IMG/VR virus record: IMGVR_UViG_3300021475_000001
Location: 1 to 64,000 of that record
Strand: one strand, 5' to 3'
Source: a virus
DNA: 64,000 bases
Part shown: in pieces, positions 1 through 10,699 of the stretch
Numbering within the stretch: the first letter of the stretch is position 1
Layout: the number at the start of each line of letters is the position of its first letter
Notes under the pieces: model-generated
The model's input: only the letters and a program-made list of their open reading frames with translations
Database searches by the model: none
What the model was told of the DNA's origin: nothing
Program-made: the position numbers and the translations under genes

Positions 1-1
1 G

Positions 2-880
2 ACACTTGGGGATTTGATCAAGTCACTAAAGCTTGACCCCTCAATGACCAAGATGACGCCGGAAGTCCAGCAACAATTGGCGTCGGAACTCTACCGTCAG
101 CGTGGGTTCAACATGACGTGGGTCAATCCTGAAACCCGCGCAGGGAGAACACAAGCAGAATTTGAGCGGTTAAGACAAGCAGGCCAACTTTATAGTACCG
201 GTGGTGGTGCCTTACCCCCAGGTGACCAAACTCTGGTCAAGCAGTTACAGAGTGGCGTTCGAAACAAGCCGCTTGCCGAAGAATTGACCAAGCAACTGGC
301 TTACGCTGCAAAACAGGTTGGTGTGATCGCCGAGGTCGTTTCCGGCGGTCAGCCGGAAAGCGGCCCAAATCGTGTTGGCAGTCACCGTCACGATTTGGGT
401 CGTTCCGCCGATCTTAAACTACGTGACCCAAAGACTGGGCTTATACTGTCTATGAACAACCCGGAAGACCGGGCGCGTATGGAACAGTTTGTGCGCGAGT
501 CTGTCCATGCTGGTGCTACGGGTGTAGGTGCTGGTGTGGGTTATATGGGTCCGGAAACGATGCATATCGGTGGTGGTACTCCGGCTACTTGGGGAGGTGC
601 ATCGTGGATCAGGAGTGCTTGGGAGAAAGGTCGTGAGTTGGCGCGCACCGCCCCGATACGAGCGCAGCAAATGGAGGAAACAGTAAAGAAGGATAATCAG
701 ACTGGTCAGCGTGCGGCGGCTAACACTAATGAGAAACCACAACAGGTGGTTGATAACAGTGTCCATAATGTGAACATTCACGGTGTCACAAATCCGCATG
801 GTGTTCCGGCAGCATTGGAGCGGTTAGGTGACAGAAACACTGCCTACGGGCAGCGTAACGGAAGGACGATGGTCACATGA
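2..880 (+). CDS. Tail protein with M15-like peptidase domain (5' end outside window)
   Basis: The frame is open to the left edge, so the gene is cut by the window; the TTG at 14 is only the first possible start inside it. The middle of the protein has the pattern GSHRHDLGRSAD followed about 60 residues later by MHIGG, resembling the HxxGxxAD...H zinc site of M15-type D-Ala-D-Ala peptidases used by phages to cut peptidoglycan. The C-terminal tail (HNVNIHGVTNPHG) resembles the end of tape-measure or tail-lysozyme proteins. It overlaps the baseplate hub gene by ATGA. Inferred role: a virion-associated peptidoglycan hydrolase, possibly the C-terminal domain of the tape measure. Confidence 0.6.
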   Translation, partial: TLGDLIKSLKLDPSMTKMTPEVQQQLASELYRQRGFNMTWVNPETRAGRTQAEFERLRQAGQLYSTGGGALPPGDQTLVKQLQSGVRNKPLAEELTKQLAYAAKQVGVIAEVVSGGQPESGPNRVGSHRHDLGRSADLKLRDPKTGLILSMNNPEDRARMEQFVRESVHAGATGVGAGVGYMGPETMHIGGGTPATWGGASWIRSAWEKGRELARTAPIRAQQMEETVKKDNQTGQRAAANTNEKPQQVVDNSVHNVNIHGVTNPHGVPAALERLGDRNTAYGQRNGRTMVT

Positions 881-2364
881 GTGGCACAGATGGTAGCAAT
901 CTAGTCCCAGGTGGCGGAGCGGACCTTAGTAAGTTCAAGACACAAGGTACTGAACTGCAAACGTCTGATCAAGCCACAGCCAACAACTATGAGTATTTCC
1001 AGTCGAGTGACTTAAGCAAGCCATCAACTGAGAAGGAGAGTTGGCGTTCGCTGTCGGATAATATGGAGCCGTCACAAGGTTCCGGTTCTGGCCAAATTGA
1101 TCAAAAGTCACCAGACAAGAATGACGCACAGTGGCTGCGCGCGTTTAGTCTTATTGTATACTCACATAGTGTGACAAGTGGTGGGTCGGTTCCTATACCG
1201 CGACCGGCAAGCTTTGATCCAAACGCACCACCGCCAAAACCAAAATTTGGCAATGTGATTCCATTTCGTCGTACACCGCGTGGTGATCCGGTCGATCCAG
1301 TTACCGGAAACCCGATAACCCCTGATGATAGTGGCAATGCAGATTTTGGTGGCGGTAGCGATACACAGCAACCTGGTATCGACATCTCGAACCTGCGATG
1401 CAGTTTTAGTATTCAGAAGATTGTACTTAATACACCAAACATGCTTTACGCGCGTATCTACAATCTCGCCCCAGCAACACTGGCTAAAGTTATAGCGTTT
1501 ACCAGGGTGCAGGTTTACGCGGGTTACAAACATGCCAATTATGGGATGATCTTTGATGGTGAGGTGATACAGTACCGACGTGGTAAAGAGAACCCGGTGG
1601 ACACGTATCTGGAGATACATGCCGCTGATGGTGAGACAGCTTTAAACGGTACTGTGCAGTTTAAAACCTATCCGGCAGGAACAAAAGAACGACAGAAGCT
1701 GGACGATCTTAACGACAAGAAGAAGCAACTCGATCCGAGTTTTAAGGTTGAGCATATCGACGAGAATTTATACCAGGCTCAGTCACAACGTGATTCTGTT
1801 GTTGTGGGTCACTCACGTACTATTGAACGGCGAATTATGCTGGCTTCTGGGGCGCAGCATTTTCTAGATAACGGTAAATTTATTGCGATTACAAACGAAG
1901 GCTACCGCAAGACTGAAAAGGTGATTTTGTCACCGAGTACCGGATTGATTGGTTTGCCTGAAGTAACCCCGCAGGGTATTCAGGCGAAGTGTTTGTTGAA
2001 CCCGAAATTAATGCTGGGCGGTATTGTAAAGATTGACAGTAAACTCTTGTCCGCTGTGGCTTACACTCCTGGCAGTACATCAAAGGTCGATGCCAGCGGC
2101 AATGTTGTTGGCGGCGAGACTGGTGGTAAGGTATTTAATACTAACATGTGGCGACAGCAATTTGAGGCTGCGTATACGTCACCTATTGGTGAATATAAGA
2201 TACTTCTGATGACATACACGGGTGATACAAGAGGGAACCCTTGGTATTGTGATCTTATCTGTATTGCGATGGATAGTGACGGTAAGGCGATTCTTGGTAA
2301 TAACACATCCAATGCCTGGATGCGTGCATCACAACAAGCAAAAGAGGGTACTTTGGCAAAATAG
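877..2364 (+). CDS. Baseplate hub protein (gp27/Mu gp44-like)
   Basis: 495 aa. The first 170 residues are low-complexity, polar and proline-rich and contain DPVTGNPI. From about residue 170 a beta-rich region follows (SIQKIVLNTPNMLYARIYNL, then VYAGYKHANYGMIFDGEV), typical of phage hub proteins in which a barrel domain is described by phrases such as IFDGEV and a following LEIHAADGE. Its place, between a tail peptidase/tape-measure gene and the Dit-like and plug genes, is the normal hub position in simple contractile tails. The long disordered N-terminal region is unusual for the family. Assignment rests on pattern memory and gene order. Confidence 0.65.
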   Translation: MSGTDGSNLVPGGGADLSKFKTQGTELQTSDQATANNYEYFQSSDLSKPSTEKESWRSLSDNMEPSQGSGSGQIDQKSPDKNDAQWLRAFSLIVYSHSVTSGGSVPIPRPASFDPNAPPPKPKFGNVIPFRRTPRGDPVDPVTGNPITPDDSGNADFGGGSDTQQPGIDISNLRCSFSIQKIVLNTPNMLYARIYNLAPATLAKVIAFTRVQVYAGYKHANYGMIFDGEVIQYRRGKENPVDTYLEIHAADGETALNGTVQFKTYPAGTKERQKLDDLNDKKKQLDPSFKVEHIDENLYQAQSQRDSVVVGHSRTIERRIMLASGAQHFLDNGKFIAITNEGYRKTEKVILSPSTGLIGLPEVTPQGIQAKCLLNPKLMLGGIVKIDSKLLSAVAYTPGSTSKVDASGNVVGGETGGKVFNTNMWRQQFEAAYTSPIGEYKILLMTYTGDTRGNPWYCDLICIAMDSDGKAILGNNTSNAWMRASQQAKEGTLAK

Positions 2365-2377
2365 GAGGACTTGACTG

Positions 2378-3265
2378 GTGTCTGGTGGTGGCGGCGATTT
2401 TGGTGGCGGTGGTGACTTTGGCGGCAGCCCCGGAAGTGACTTTGGCGGCGGCGGTGATAATTTTGGCGGCGGTAGTGACACTCCCGGAAAAAGTAATGCG
2501 CAGCAGGGTACCAGTGCGCTTGAGTTTGGGAACTGGACCCCAGCATTCTTTATGCCCGCGCGTCGGTCAATTGGCGGTATTGTGGCACAAGTGACAATTG
2601 ACGAGCAGGCCAGTGATGACATTCAGATTACCGAGCATCCTGTTGAACAGGGAGCGCCGATAGCGGACCACGCATTTAAACGCCCATCGGTGGTGACTAT
2701 TCGCGCTGGTTGGACCCGACAATACGCTCGTGACCTAAGTGCAGAGAGTGGTGTTTATGGTTTGTTATTATCGTGGCAGGCTGCGTTGTTGCCGTTTGAT
2801 GTATCAACCGGCAAGCGTCACTACACCAATATGCTGATCGAACGGTTACAAGTTACCACTGATAATCACAGTGAGTTTGCGCTGATGGCGACGATCACCT
2901 GCCGTCAGGTGATCATTGTCAGTACCTCGACAACCACAGCAACGACATCATCGCCTAGTGACGGTTCTCAAGCGGACCCTTCTAAGACTGGAGGTGAGAA
3001 AAGTAGTGGTGATAAACCGGCGACACAAACTGGTACAGTATCACCTGATGCGGTTGATCCGGTGACCGGCAACCCACTCAATCCCTATACTGGACCACCA
3101 CTCGACCCAGTTACTGGTAATCCGATAACCAGTATTGATGGTCCAATGGACCCGGTTACCGGAAATCCGACTGCCAACGCTGTTAATACGAATATGGCAC
3201 AAAACGGTGCCGCGCCACCAAATAGTCCGCCGGTCGATCCAATCACATTTGAGAATCCGATCTGA
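2378..3265 (+). CDS. Dit-like baseplate/tail protein
   Basis: 295 aa from a GTG start with AGGAGG about 10 bases upstream. The N-terminus is a glycine/aspartate repeat region (GGGGDFGGGGDFGG type, about residues 3-35). The core (about 60-190) has ITEHPVEQGAPIADHA and TGKRHYTNMLIERL, hallmarks of the phage Dit-like N-terminal domain (family PF21821 as I remember it), which forms the ring joining tail tube to baseplate. The C-terminal 100 residues are Thr/Ser/Pro-rich with three DPVTGNP copies, a motif shared with the hub protein just upstream. The core assignment is good; the function of the tails is unknown. Confidence 0.7.
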   Translation: MSGGGGDFGGGGDFGGSPGSDFGGGGDNFGGGSDTPGKSNAQQGTSALEFGNWTPAFFMPARRSIGGIVAQVTIDEQASDDIQITEHPVEQGAPIADHAFKRPSVVTIRAGWTRQYARDLSAESGVYGLLLSWQAALLPFDVSTGKRHYTNMLIERLQVTTDNHSEFALMATITCRQVIIVSTSTTTATTSSPSDGSQADPSKTGGEKSSGDKPATQTGTVSPDAVDPVTGNPLNPYTGPPLDPVTGNPITSIDGPMDPVTGNPTANAVNTNMAQNGAAPPNSPPVDPITFENPI

Positions 3266-3594
3266 TGCCTACTATTTGGGAAATCCCTCTGTCACCACGC
3301 ACACAGAAGATGCGTGTCGATATTAGTGGTACTGTTTATACACTACACTTAAAATTTAACAGTGTCTGCAACACCTGGATTATGGATGTTAACGACAGCA
3401 ACGATTTTCCGGTATTGGAGGGTGTTCCGTTGGTCACTGGTAGTGACTTGTTTGGGCAATTTCGCTATCTGGGGATTGGCGGTGGGGTGCCAGTGATTGT
3501 GATGACTATCGGGCCGGGACGATCCCCCGATGAGATACCAAACTACGTGAACTTAGGTATTGATGGTCGTGTCTTCTTCAAGACATTGGTGTGA
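3265..3594 (+). CDS. Baseplate plug protein (Pam3 gp18-like)
   Basis: 109 aa, a single small domain. The order IWEIPLSP, a beta hairpin, W-x-MDV-x-D near residue 40, [18 protein letters not shown] near 55-75 and a short beta end matches the phage baseplate plug family (DUF6983, Pam3_gp18). That protein closes the tail channel under the hub in simple baseplates. The start overlaps the previous stop by one base (TGATG) and its stop overlaps the spike gene as GTGA, so the hub, Dit-like, plug and spike genes form one translationally coupled set. Confidence 0.75.
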   Translation: MPTIWEIPLSPRTQKMRVDISGTVYTLHLKFNSVCNTWIMDVNDSNDFPVLEGVPLVTGSDLFGQFRYLGIGGGVPVIVMTIGPGRSPDEIPNYVNLGIDGRVFFKTLV

Positions 3595-6500
3595 CAATGG
3601 CTAGTGGCGGTACATTCGACCAGACTGAGCGGTTCTTCGATGCCGACGAATTATCGTACCAGCAACAGGGTGCGATGCGGGCAGATATGCATACTGCTTA
3701 CCCGGCTACGATTGACGAGCATCAGCCCAAAACTAATTCGGTGGCGGCGACACCCGCTGTCCAACTGAATGTGTTGGACCCGAAGTCCGGCAAAATGACG
3801 TGGACGACGATCCCGAGTGCCGGACACATGCCGCTGTTGATGCTTGGTGGTGGTGGAATGGCGATTACCATTCCGGTAGTTAAAGGTGATGAGGGACTGG
3901 TAATCTATTCGAGCCGCAATATTGATAACTGGTGGATGAAGGGTGGTCCGCAGCCGCAGTGGGACGCGCGGATGCACGATCTGAGTGATGGCTTTGTCAT
4001 TCCTGGCTTTCGGTCAACACCAAACATGCTGACAGATGTCAGTACCACAACCTGGCAGTTGCGCACAACTAAACCCGCTTCTCAAGGTGGTAGTCACCTC
4101 GAATTTAATCCTGCACATGGTCCCGCTGCACGGGCCGCTGGTCAACTACCGTCACTGACGATGACGATTGAGAGTGCGATCAGGATCAATTCGTTTGCTG
4201 GGAGTATTCTTCATGCAGCGGGTATACCGCTCCCCGATCCTTCTATAATCAATACCATTGGCAGTATCGTTCATGCTGCTGGTCACCTGCCAACAACACC
4301 CGCCGCCTTTGGGCAGATTATTCACACAGCACTGAATGATATCGCTCACTCAAGTCAACTCGGCAATATTTTGCATACAGCGGCAGCGACAATCGGACTT
4401 AAGGTAGGAAGCTCGACAGAAATCGCCAGTCGCGAGCCGTTTTTTCAGGCTGGTGTCTCGATCAATCTCAATTCACCCATCGTGCAGGTTTCAGCCGATT
4501 TAAAGGCTTATGGCAAAATCGACGCGAGTCTTGGTTTTTTTATCAACGGCGTACCAATTGGTGGCGGAGGTGGCGGAGGTGGCGGTGGCGGTAGTTCAAA
4601 TACTCCTGGTCCTGTGCCACCAACTACACCAGCAATTGGTGACTTTTGGTGGGACACGGTCGGGGGCCAACTCTATGTTTGGTACTCTGATCAGGATTCA
4701 TCACAGTGGGTTGCAGCGACCAACCAGACGGGTCCGATAGGACCAAAAGGCGATACCGGACCACCCAACGGCAATACGATCTGGAGTGGTACTGGAACAC
4801 CTGCGAATACCCTTGGGCAGAATGGTGACTTCTATATCAATACGACGACGCACGTCATCTACGGACCCAAGGCGGGTGGTGTATGGCCAAGTACCGGTAC
4901 TTCACTGATTGGTCCACCAGGGCCGCAGGGTATACAAGGTGCAACCGGACCCGCCGGACCCGCTTCGACAGTTCCAGGGCCAGCGGGACCAACTGGTCCT
5001 CCCGGTCCGCAAGGACCAGGTGGTTTTGAAGGTCCACCTGGTCCACAGGGACCGACTGGTGCTGCTAGTACAGTACCAGGACCACCTGGCGCGACAGGCG
5101 CGACTGGTGCAACAGGACCGATTGGACCCGCCTCGACAGTGCCGGGACCGCAGGGACCGCAGGGTGCAACTGGCGCGACCGGGCCGCAGGGACCGACCGG
5201 GACGACGGGCGCGGTTGGTCCGGGTGTTCCATCTGGTGGCACGTCTGGACAAGTTTTAGCAAAGATAGACGCCACCAATTACAACACGCAGTGGACGAAC
5301 CCGAGTGGTGGTGGGGCGAGTGTCACGATAAGTGATACTGCTCCCGCTTTGCCCGTAGTGGGGAATTTGTGGTGGAACTCCAGTCCTGGTGATGGACAAC
5401 TTTATATCTACTACACTGACCCAAATACCTCGCAGTGGGTCATCACCAATAATACCGGTGTAGGACCAATTGGGGCTACCGGACCAGCGGGTCCGACCGG
5501 ACCAGCCGGACCAGCCGGCAGCTATCAAGCTGGTTCAGGCATCGCCATCAACACCGGTACGACACCGCCGACGATCAGTACGGCGGTACCTTACCTTCCG
5601 CTGACGGCTGGCCCTACGGTTCCGCTTACCGGTAATCTGACGCTCTCCCCCGCTTCAGGCTATTCCGTACTGGCTCTGCGGACCACTGCGGGGAACCGTA
5701 ACGTGATTTACGGTTATATGGGGGCAAACGCCCGTTGGGAGATTGACTTAGGGACTGGGGGTACAGAAAGCGGTAGTAATGTTGCCAGCGATTTTGGCAT
5801 CGCTCGTTACAACGATGCGGGAACTTATATTGATTTCCCGCTGATGATCCAGCGTTCTTCAGGGGCGGTGACGGTTAGCGGTAACCTTTGGGCGAACGGA
5901 ACGACCTATATCGGCACCAGTGGATTGCTTTATTTCTACGACGCTCTCAGCGGCACGGTAGGAGTGAACGCTTCGACGGGGCTGCGGCTGAGCGGTACCG
6001 TCATCTATTTCGGCAACGCCACAGGTGGTCCTAACGGCGCGGGTGGCCCGATGGTCTACGCCGATGGCAACACGATGGTCTTCAAGCAGGGCACCCCCGG
6101 AACCAATGGCTACTGGTTTCAAAACTACGCCGGGGGAAATGTCGCGACGATAGCCAACAACGGCACCATCGCTTCAACATATGGTTATAACGCGCGATCC
6201 GGCACGCCCGGTCCCAACCAAGGAAACGTCTTTAATATCGATTGGAACGGCGGGGCACATCTGTGGATCGATAATGTCAACCAGGGCGTCATCTCAGTCA
6301 CCTGTGACTACCGGGTCAAGGATAACGTTGTTGAGCTTGCTTCGACCTGGGATGCGGTCAAAACGCTGCGACCCATTTCGTACACCATCAAGGGGCATGA
6401 GGATTTCCCTCATTATGAATCTGATCCCGCTGAGCGATGGGGGTTTCTTGCGCATGAGTTACAGGACTCGTTGCTGCCGACCGCCGCGACCGGGTACAAG

Positions 6501-6617
6501 GATGCGCCAAACCTCGTACAGTCACCCGATCTCTTGGCGTTGGTTGCATCGTTGACCCGCGCGCTGCAAGAGGCGATGGCACGGATCGAGGCGTTAGAGG
6601 CTCGCTATGCCGCTTGA
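3591..6617 (+). CDS. Central spike (Gp138_N) fused to collagen-like fibre with S74 chaperone domain
   Basis: 1008 aa from a GTG that overlaps the plug stop (GTGA); ATG 3597 is an alternative. Residues about 10-140 carry the Gp138 N-terminal spike domain ([17 protein letters not shown], then [13 protein letters not shown]). A poly-Gly tract lies near 323-336. Two GDFWWD/GNLWWN...SQWV modules and three collagen-like Gly-X-Y blocks (about 380-395, 440-544, 624-643) follow, then a fibre shaft and a C-terminal S74-type chaperone domain ending in LEARYAA. In the S74 site the usual Ser is Cys905, with Lys910 five residues later. Spikes of this family are usually a few hundred residues, so the fused fibre is unusual. 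Expected position: tip of the tail. Confidence 0.8.
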   Translation: MTMASGGTFDQTERFFDADELSYQQQGAMRADMHTAYPATIDEHQPKTNSVAATPAVQLNVLDPKSGKMTWTTIPSAGHMPLLMLGGGGMAITIPVVKGDEGLVIYSSRNIDNWWMKGGPQPQWDARMHDLSDGFVIPGFRSTPNMLTDVSTTTWQLRTTKPASQGGSHLEFNPAHGPAARAAGQLPSLTMTIESAIRINSFAGSILHAAGIPLPDPSIINTIGSIVHAAGHLPTTPAAFGQIIHTALNDIAHSSQLGNILHTAAATIGLKVGSSTEIASREPFFQAGVSINLNSPIVQVSADLKAYGKIDASLGFFINGVPIGGGGGGGGGGGSSNTPGPVPPTTPAIGDFWWDTVGGQLYVWYSDQDSSQWVAATNQTGPIGPKGDTGPPNGNTIWSGTGTPANTLGQNGDFYINTTTHVIYGPKAGGVWPSTGTSLIGPPGPQGIQGATGPAGPASTVPGPAGPTGPPGPQGPGGFEGPPGPQGPTGAASTVPGPPGATGATGATGPIGPASTVPGPQGPQGATGATGPQGPTGTTGAVGPGVPSGGTSGQVLAKIDATNYNTQWTNPSGGGASVTISDTAPALPVVGNLWWNSSPGDGQLYIYYTDPNTSQWVITNNTGVGPIGATGPAGPTGPAGPAGSYQAGSGIAINTGTTPPTISTAVPYLPLTAGPTVPLTGNLTLSPASGYSVLALRTTAGNRNVIYGYMGANARWEIDLGTGGTESGSNVASDFGIARYNDAGTYIDFPLMIQRSSGAVTVSGNLWANGTTYIGTSGLLYFYDALSGTVGVNASTGLRLSGTVIYFGNATGGPNGAGGPMVYADGNTMVFKQGTPGTNGYWFQNYAGGNVATIANNGTIASTYGYNARSGTPGPNQGNVFNIDWNGGAHLWIDNVNQGVISVTCDYRVKDNVVELASTWDAVKTLRPISYTIKGHEDFPHYESDPAERWGFLAHELQDSLLPTAATGYKDAPNLVQSPDLLALVASLTRALQEAMARIEALEARYAA

Positions 6618-8940
6618 CTTTCCCAACAGCCCGACCCCCGGTCAAATCTTCACCAGTACCGGTGTTAGCTGGGTGTGGAACGGTACGACGTGGACGATGG
6701 GAAGCGGAGCCGGGTTCCTACCACTGACTGGCGGAACACTCTCGGGTCCGGGTAATTTGACAGTCAATGGGGCGATGGCGGTTAGCGGTGCCGGTATCAA
6801 ATACGGCGCGGCTGACACCTTCGCCTTTGTTTGGACCGGGTCGGTAACAAATCTTTGGGTCAACGGGACCAATACTGGCCCGCTTGCAGTTGGTAACTTC
6901 TTGCCGCTCTCGGGTGGCACTACCAGTGGCAACATAACAATTGCCCCCGCCAGCGGCTGGGCTGCGCTGGCTTTGAGCGCTTCCACAGGGAACCGCAACC
7001 AAGTCCTGGGATATATCGGCGGAAAAGCTCGTTGGGAAATCGACCTTGGGAATGCGGCTGCGGAAAGCACCGGAAACGCCGGGAGCGATTTCGGCATCGC
7101 GCGCTACAACGACGCGGGTGTCGGTATTGATTATCCACTGACGATTGTCCGTGCCACAGGCACGGTGACGGTCACCGGCCCGCTGACGCTGACTAGCGGT
7201 ACTAACACAACGATCAATTTCATCAACACGGTGCCGTCAAATACGGCAGGCGGTTTGTGGCGCGCCACCGTTGGGGCGGGTGGTAACTGGAACCTTCAAT
7301 CCAACACCGCAGTGGCGGGTGACTTTTCGACAAGCCAGCAGGCGGTCCAGACGACGCCCCTTGGCGCTGTGGCTATTGGCACTGCCGGGATGCCGTCAGA
7401 CGCGGTCGTAGGCACACTCATGTCGGCTTATCTAGTCACGTCAGGTGCCAGTGCGCTTTATAACAATGTCTACAATGCTACAGGTGGCGGTAAACTTTTG
7501 ACCAATGCCGCCGCGACCGCGTTCAATATGGGAAGCGGCGTGTTCTATTTTTACAACGCTCCCGCAGCGGCGGCGGGATCGGTCCCGGCGTGGAAGCAGC
7601 TAGCCTTTTTAGATGGAAATGGTAACTTAAGCACCACTGGCGCAATCGTATCAGGCAGCGGAGTCACGCTAGGCCAAGGCGGCGATCTTTTCTTAAGTCG
7701 TACTGACAATCCAGCAGGTTGGATCATCCGGCCAAATACCGCTGGATTGAAAAATCTCAACCTCGCGACGACAGGTGGCAATACTCTCGATACTGTCAGT
7801 ATAATTGCCGCTACAACGATTACCTCTGGTAACATCGTGATTCCCAATCAGACGTGGTTTCAGGGTAAGGATACCGCTGGTAATGGTGCAAACCTGCTAA
7901 CGATGTGGAGTGACAACAACTGTTATCTCTCCGAGGCAAGCCGTCCGTTGCACTGTCGCGGCTCGACCATTTCGATGGAAGGTGCAACCACTTTCAACAC
8001 AAGAGCCACTTTCAGTGACGGTTTCAATCTCTATGGAGGTACATTTTACAACGGTTACAGCAATGGCTGGCTCTATTTTAATGGCAGCCTTCGTGTTGTA
8101 AATTTTTATTCCGAAAACGATGTCAACTGTGCGGGTTCGCTCATCGTCAACGGGATGTATTGGCAGAACAATGGCGGGTGGATGTACTCCCCCAATGCGG
8201 TTCTATCCAACGGTGACGTTGCTGCGCAAGGCGTTCTCAGAGCCGGTGGTACGGGTGGTCCCTATTGGCAGAACAGCGGCGGTTGGATGTACACGCCGCA
8301 AAATCTTCTGACCGGCGGCGTCATCGCGGTTAGCGGTAATACCGGTGTCTTTTGGCAGTACAACAGTGGCTGTATGTACACGCCGAACAACCTCATTGTC
8401 GCTGGCGGTGTTGTCTATTACAGCAGTGATACTAGTTACTATATCCAGGCGTATGCCGGATATTTGTACACGCCAAAGGTTGTCCTAAATAACGGCATCC
8501 TTCCCAATTCAAACAACGCTGTAAGCGACGGCCTCACTGGCAATGCCTATGGTCAGGTGGCCGCGTACTGGTTCAACAACCCGTCATCGCGTGTCGAGAA
8601 GACCGATATCGCGACACTGCCGAATGGGGCGCTCGACAAGGTGATGGCACTCTCACCGCGCGTCTTTCACTGGAAAGAGGTGACTGACCCTGACGGCGTA
8701 CCTGTCTCCCCACAGGTTGTCCGCATTAGGGCCAAACTGCACAGCGGATTTGTTGCCGATGAGGTCGCCGCTACGCTGGGCGAAGATTTTGGCGGCTATG
8801 ACCGGGACGAAGAGGGTCGCGAGGGTATCTCTTACAACGAGCTAACCGCCGTGTTGTGGAAAGCCTGTCAGGAACTTTCTGCTAGTAACATGGCGCTGGC
8901 GGCGCGTGTTGAGGCACTAGAGGCTCGCTATGGCACTTAA
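6607..8940 (+). CDS. Tail fibre with S74 intramolecular chaperone domain
   Basis: 777 aa. It starts [19 protein letters not shown], a short module common at the start of phage fibre proteins, then long Gly/Thr/Asn-rich beta repeats. It ends in an S74 domain with Ser660...Lys665 (SSRVEK), the spacing expected of the self-cleaving Ser-Lys dyad, followed by SGFVADEVA and a coiled coil ending LEARYGT. The start lies inside the last codons of the spike-fibre gene. The segment [12 protein letters not shown] is shared with the upstream gene and the YWQN..GGWMY repeats with the downstream gene, so these fibres have exchanged or duplicated parts. Likely receptor binding. Confidence 0.85.
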   Translation: MPLDFPNSPTPGQIFTSTGVSWVWNGTTWTMGSGAGFLPLTGGTLSGPGNLTVNGAMAVSGAGIKYGAADTFAFVWTGSVTNLWVNGTNTGPLAVGNFLPLSGGTTSGNITIAPASGWAALALSASTGNRNQVLGYIGGKARWEIDLGNAAAESTGNAGSDFGIARYNDAGVGIDYPLTIVRATGTVTVTGPLTLTSGTNTTINFINTVPSNTAGGLWRATVGAGGNWNLQSNTAVAGDFSTSQQAVQTTPLGAVAIGTAGMPSDAVVGTLMSAYLVTSGASALYNNVYNATGGGKLLTNAAATAFNMGSGVFYFYNAPAAAAGSVPAWKQLAFLDGNGNLSTTGAIVSGSGVTLGQGGDLFLSRTDNPAGWIIRPNTAGLKNLNLATTGGNTLDTVSIIAATTITSGNIVIPNQTWFQGKDTAGNGANLLTMWSDNNCYLSEASRPLHCRGSTISMEGATTFNTRATFSDGFNLYGGTFYNGYSNGWLYFNGSLRVVNFYSENDVNCAGSLIVNGMYWQNNGGWMYSPNAVLSNGDVAAQGVLRAGGTGGPYWQNSGGWMYTPQNLLTGGVIAVSGNTGVFWQYNSGCMYTPNNLIVAGGVVYYSSDTSYYIQAYAGYLYTPKVVLNNGILPNSNNAVSDGLTGNAYGQVAAYWFNNPSSRVEKTDIATLPNGALDKVMALSPRVFHWKEVTDPDGVPVSPQVVRIRAKLHSGFVADEVAATLGEDFGGYDRDEEGREGISYNELTAVLWKACQELSASNMALAARVEALEARYGT

Positions 8941-10699
8941 CTTCCCAAACAGTCCGACCAACGGTCAGATGTTTAGTGACCCTACCGCAGGTGACACCTG
9001 GAAATGGGATGGCTCGAAGTGGGAAGCTTACTCCACTCCGGGTGCCTACACAGGACCGCCCGGTCCACAGGGTCCAGTGGGACCGCCCGGCCCACAGGGT
9101 CCACAAGGTGCGACCACCTACCAAGTCGGTCCCGGTCTTCGCATTGACACTACCACCACGCCGCAGACTATGGATGTTGTGACACCCTATCTGGCTTTAA
9201 CCGGCGGGCAGATGTCGGGGCAAATAAGCACACGTTCGTCAACGGGAGGAATTGCACAACCAAACCCAACAACGGGACTTATGGTCTACGGCGCGGGAGG
9301 CGCAGGTGATGCCGCATATATGGTGCTTCACCGACCCGGTTACTTTGCAGTGGCGTTTGGCCTCGATACCGACAACCAGCTTGCCTACGGTGGTTGGAGT
9401 CTAGGTTCCGGGCGACGTGTTCTTTGGGATACAAACAACTTTAACCCAGGCTCGTATCTACCACTCAGCGGCGGTTCCATATCTGGTGGCTTAACGACCA
9501 GTGGAGGTATTGTATCTAACGGCGGACAAATTGTTATCTATAACAGTAACACTGTTGGGTTCCACGTCCAGAATGCCAACGGTTCTTGGGTCAGAATGTA
9601 CGATGACGGTTCTCCTCACATTGAGGTTAGTGGTGGTACTCCGCTCTACATCAACTACAATACCGGCGCGCAGCTTTACACCGCCTCGATCAACTGCGCC
9701 GACTTCTTCTCGCGCGGTAACGTCAATACCAATGGAAATTACTGGTGCGGTGGCCAATACCTTTACTTGAGCGGTTCCGGCGGTGGCAATGTCAACGGCG
9801 CTGGTGGTCCGTTGATCTATGCTGACGGTAACTATTTTGTTCTCAAAATGGGGGGCAACAACTCCGGTTTTGCCTTCCGCCAGTACAACGCCACAACGCT
9901 TTTCACTATCGACGGCGGCGGGAACGCTGTCGCTCAAGGTTCTGTCCGTTCGGTCGGTGGCAACGCCATACTGCAATTTGATGATCGCACGGGCGGGTTC
10001 ACCTGGGGCTGGTACGGGTCCAGTAGCGCGGCGCGTCTCTGGTCGAGCGCTGATGGTGACCGGGTTACTATCGACCGGAGCGGCACTATTTATACTACCG
10101 GCGAAGTGCGCGGTGATCACAGTCTTGCTACAGTAGGCTATATCTGGATCAACGGTGTTCAGTGGTCGAACAATGGCGGGTGGATGTACACCCCCAACCC
10201 GCTTCTATCTAATAGTGACGTTGCCGCGCAAGGCGTTCTCAGAGCCGGTGGTACAGGCGGTCCCTATTGGCAGAGTCTGTCCGGTTATATGTATTGCAAC
10301 CACACTTTGCTGTGTGAGGGTATCCTTCCAAACAGCGACAATGCCGTGTCCTCCGGTCTTACCGGAAATGCTTGGGGACAATGTGCGGCTTACTGGTTTA
10401 ACAACCCTTCGTCACGTTCCGAAAAGGATGACATTGTACCTCTGTCATCTGGCGCGCTCGACCAAGTGTTAGCTTTGCGTCCAGTCACTTTTCTTTGGAA
10501 GCGTGGTGAGAACCGAAAACGACACAGCGGTTTTATCGCTGATGAGGTAGCCGCCGTCATGGGCGAGGATTTTGGCGGATACGAGAAAGACGAGAAGGGT
10601 CGCGAGGGAATTGCTTATCACGAACTAACCGCCGTGTTATGGAAGGCTTGCCAAGAAATGGCGGAACGCATAGCGAATCTGGAGGCACGTTTAGCATGA
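8930..10699 (+). CDS. Tail fibre with collagen block and S74 chaperone domain
   Basis: 589 aa. The same N-terminal module as the gene before (FPNSPTNGQMF..WKWDGSKW) is followed by a short collagen-like run ([18 protein letters not shown], about residues 43-60), beta-rich shaft, and a C-terminal S74 domain with Ser494...Lys499 (SSRSEK) and SGFIADEVA. The DNA from about 10172 to 10275 is very similar to 8168-8280 of the preceding fibre, showing recent duplication or recombination. The gene overlaps its neighbour by 11 bases upstream and the accessory gene by ATGA downstream. Likely a trimeric receptor-binding fibre. Confidence 0.85.
   Translation: MALNFPNSPTNGQMFSDPTAGDTWKWDGSKWEAYSTPGAYTGPPGPQGPVGPPGPQGPQGATTYQVGPGLRIDTTTTPQTMDVVTPYLALTGGQMSGQISTRSSTGGIAQPNPTTGLMVYGAGGAGDAAYMVLHRPGYFAVAFGLDTDNQLAYGGWSLGSGRRVLWDTNNFNPGSYLPLSGGSISGGLTTSGGIVSNGGQIVIYNSNTVGFHVQNANGSWVRMYDDGSPHIEVSGGTPLYINYNTGAQLYTASINCADFFSRGNVNTNGNYWCGGQYLYLSGSGGGNVNGAGGPLIYADGNYFVLKMGGNNSGFAFRQYNATTLFTIDGGGNAVAQGSVRSVGGNAILQFDDRTGGFTWGWYGSSSAARLWSSADGDRVTIDRSGTIYTTGEVRGDHSLATVGYIWINGVQWSNNGGWMYTPNPLLSNSDVAAQGVLRAGGTGGPYWQSLSGYMYCNHTLLCEGILPNSDNAVSSGLTGNAWGQCAAYWFNNPSSRSEKDDIVPLSSGALDQVLALRPVTFLWKRGENRKRHSGFIADEVAAVMGEDFGGYEKDEKGREGIAYHELTAVLWKACQEMAERIANLEARLA

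Noticed and set aside
4855-5278. Long open frames on the minus strand, rich in Gly-Pro
   Set aside because: They mirror the collagen-like Gly-X-Y repeats of the plus-strand spike-fibre gene; repetitive GC-rich codons open the other frames.
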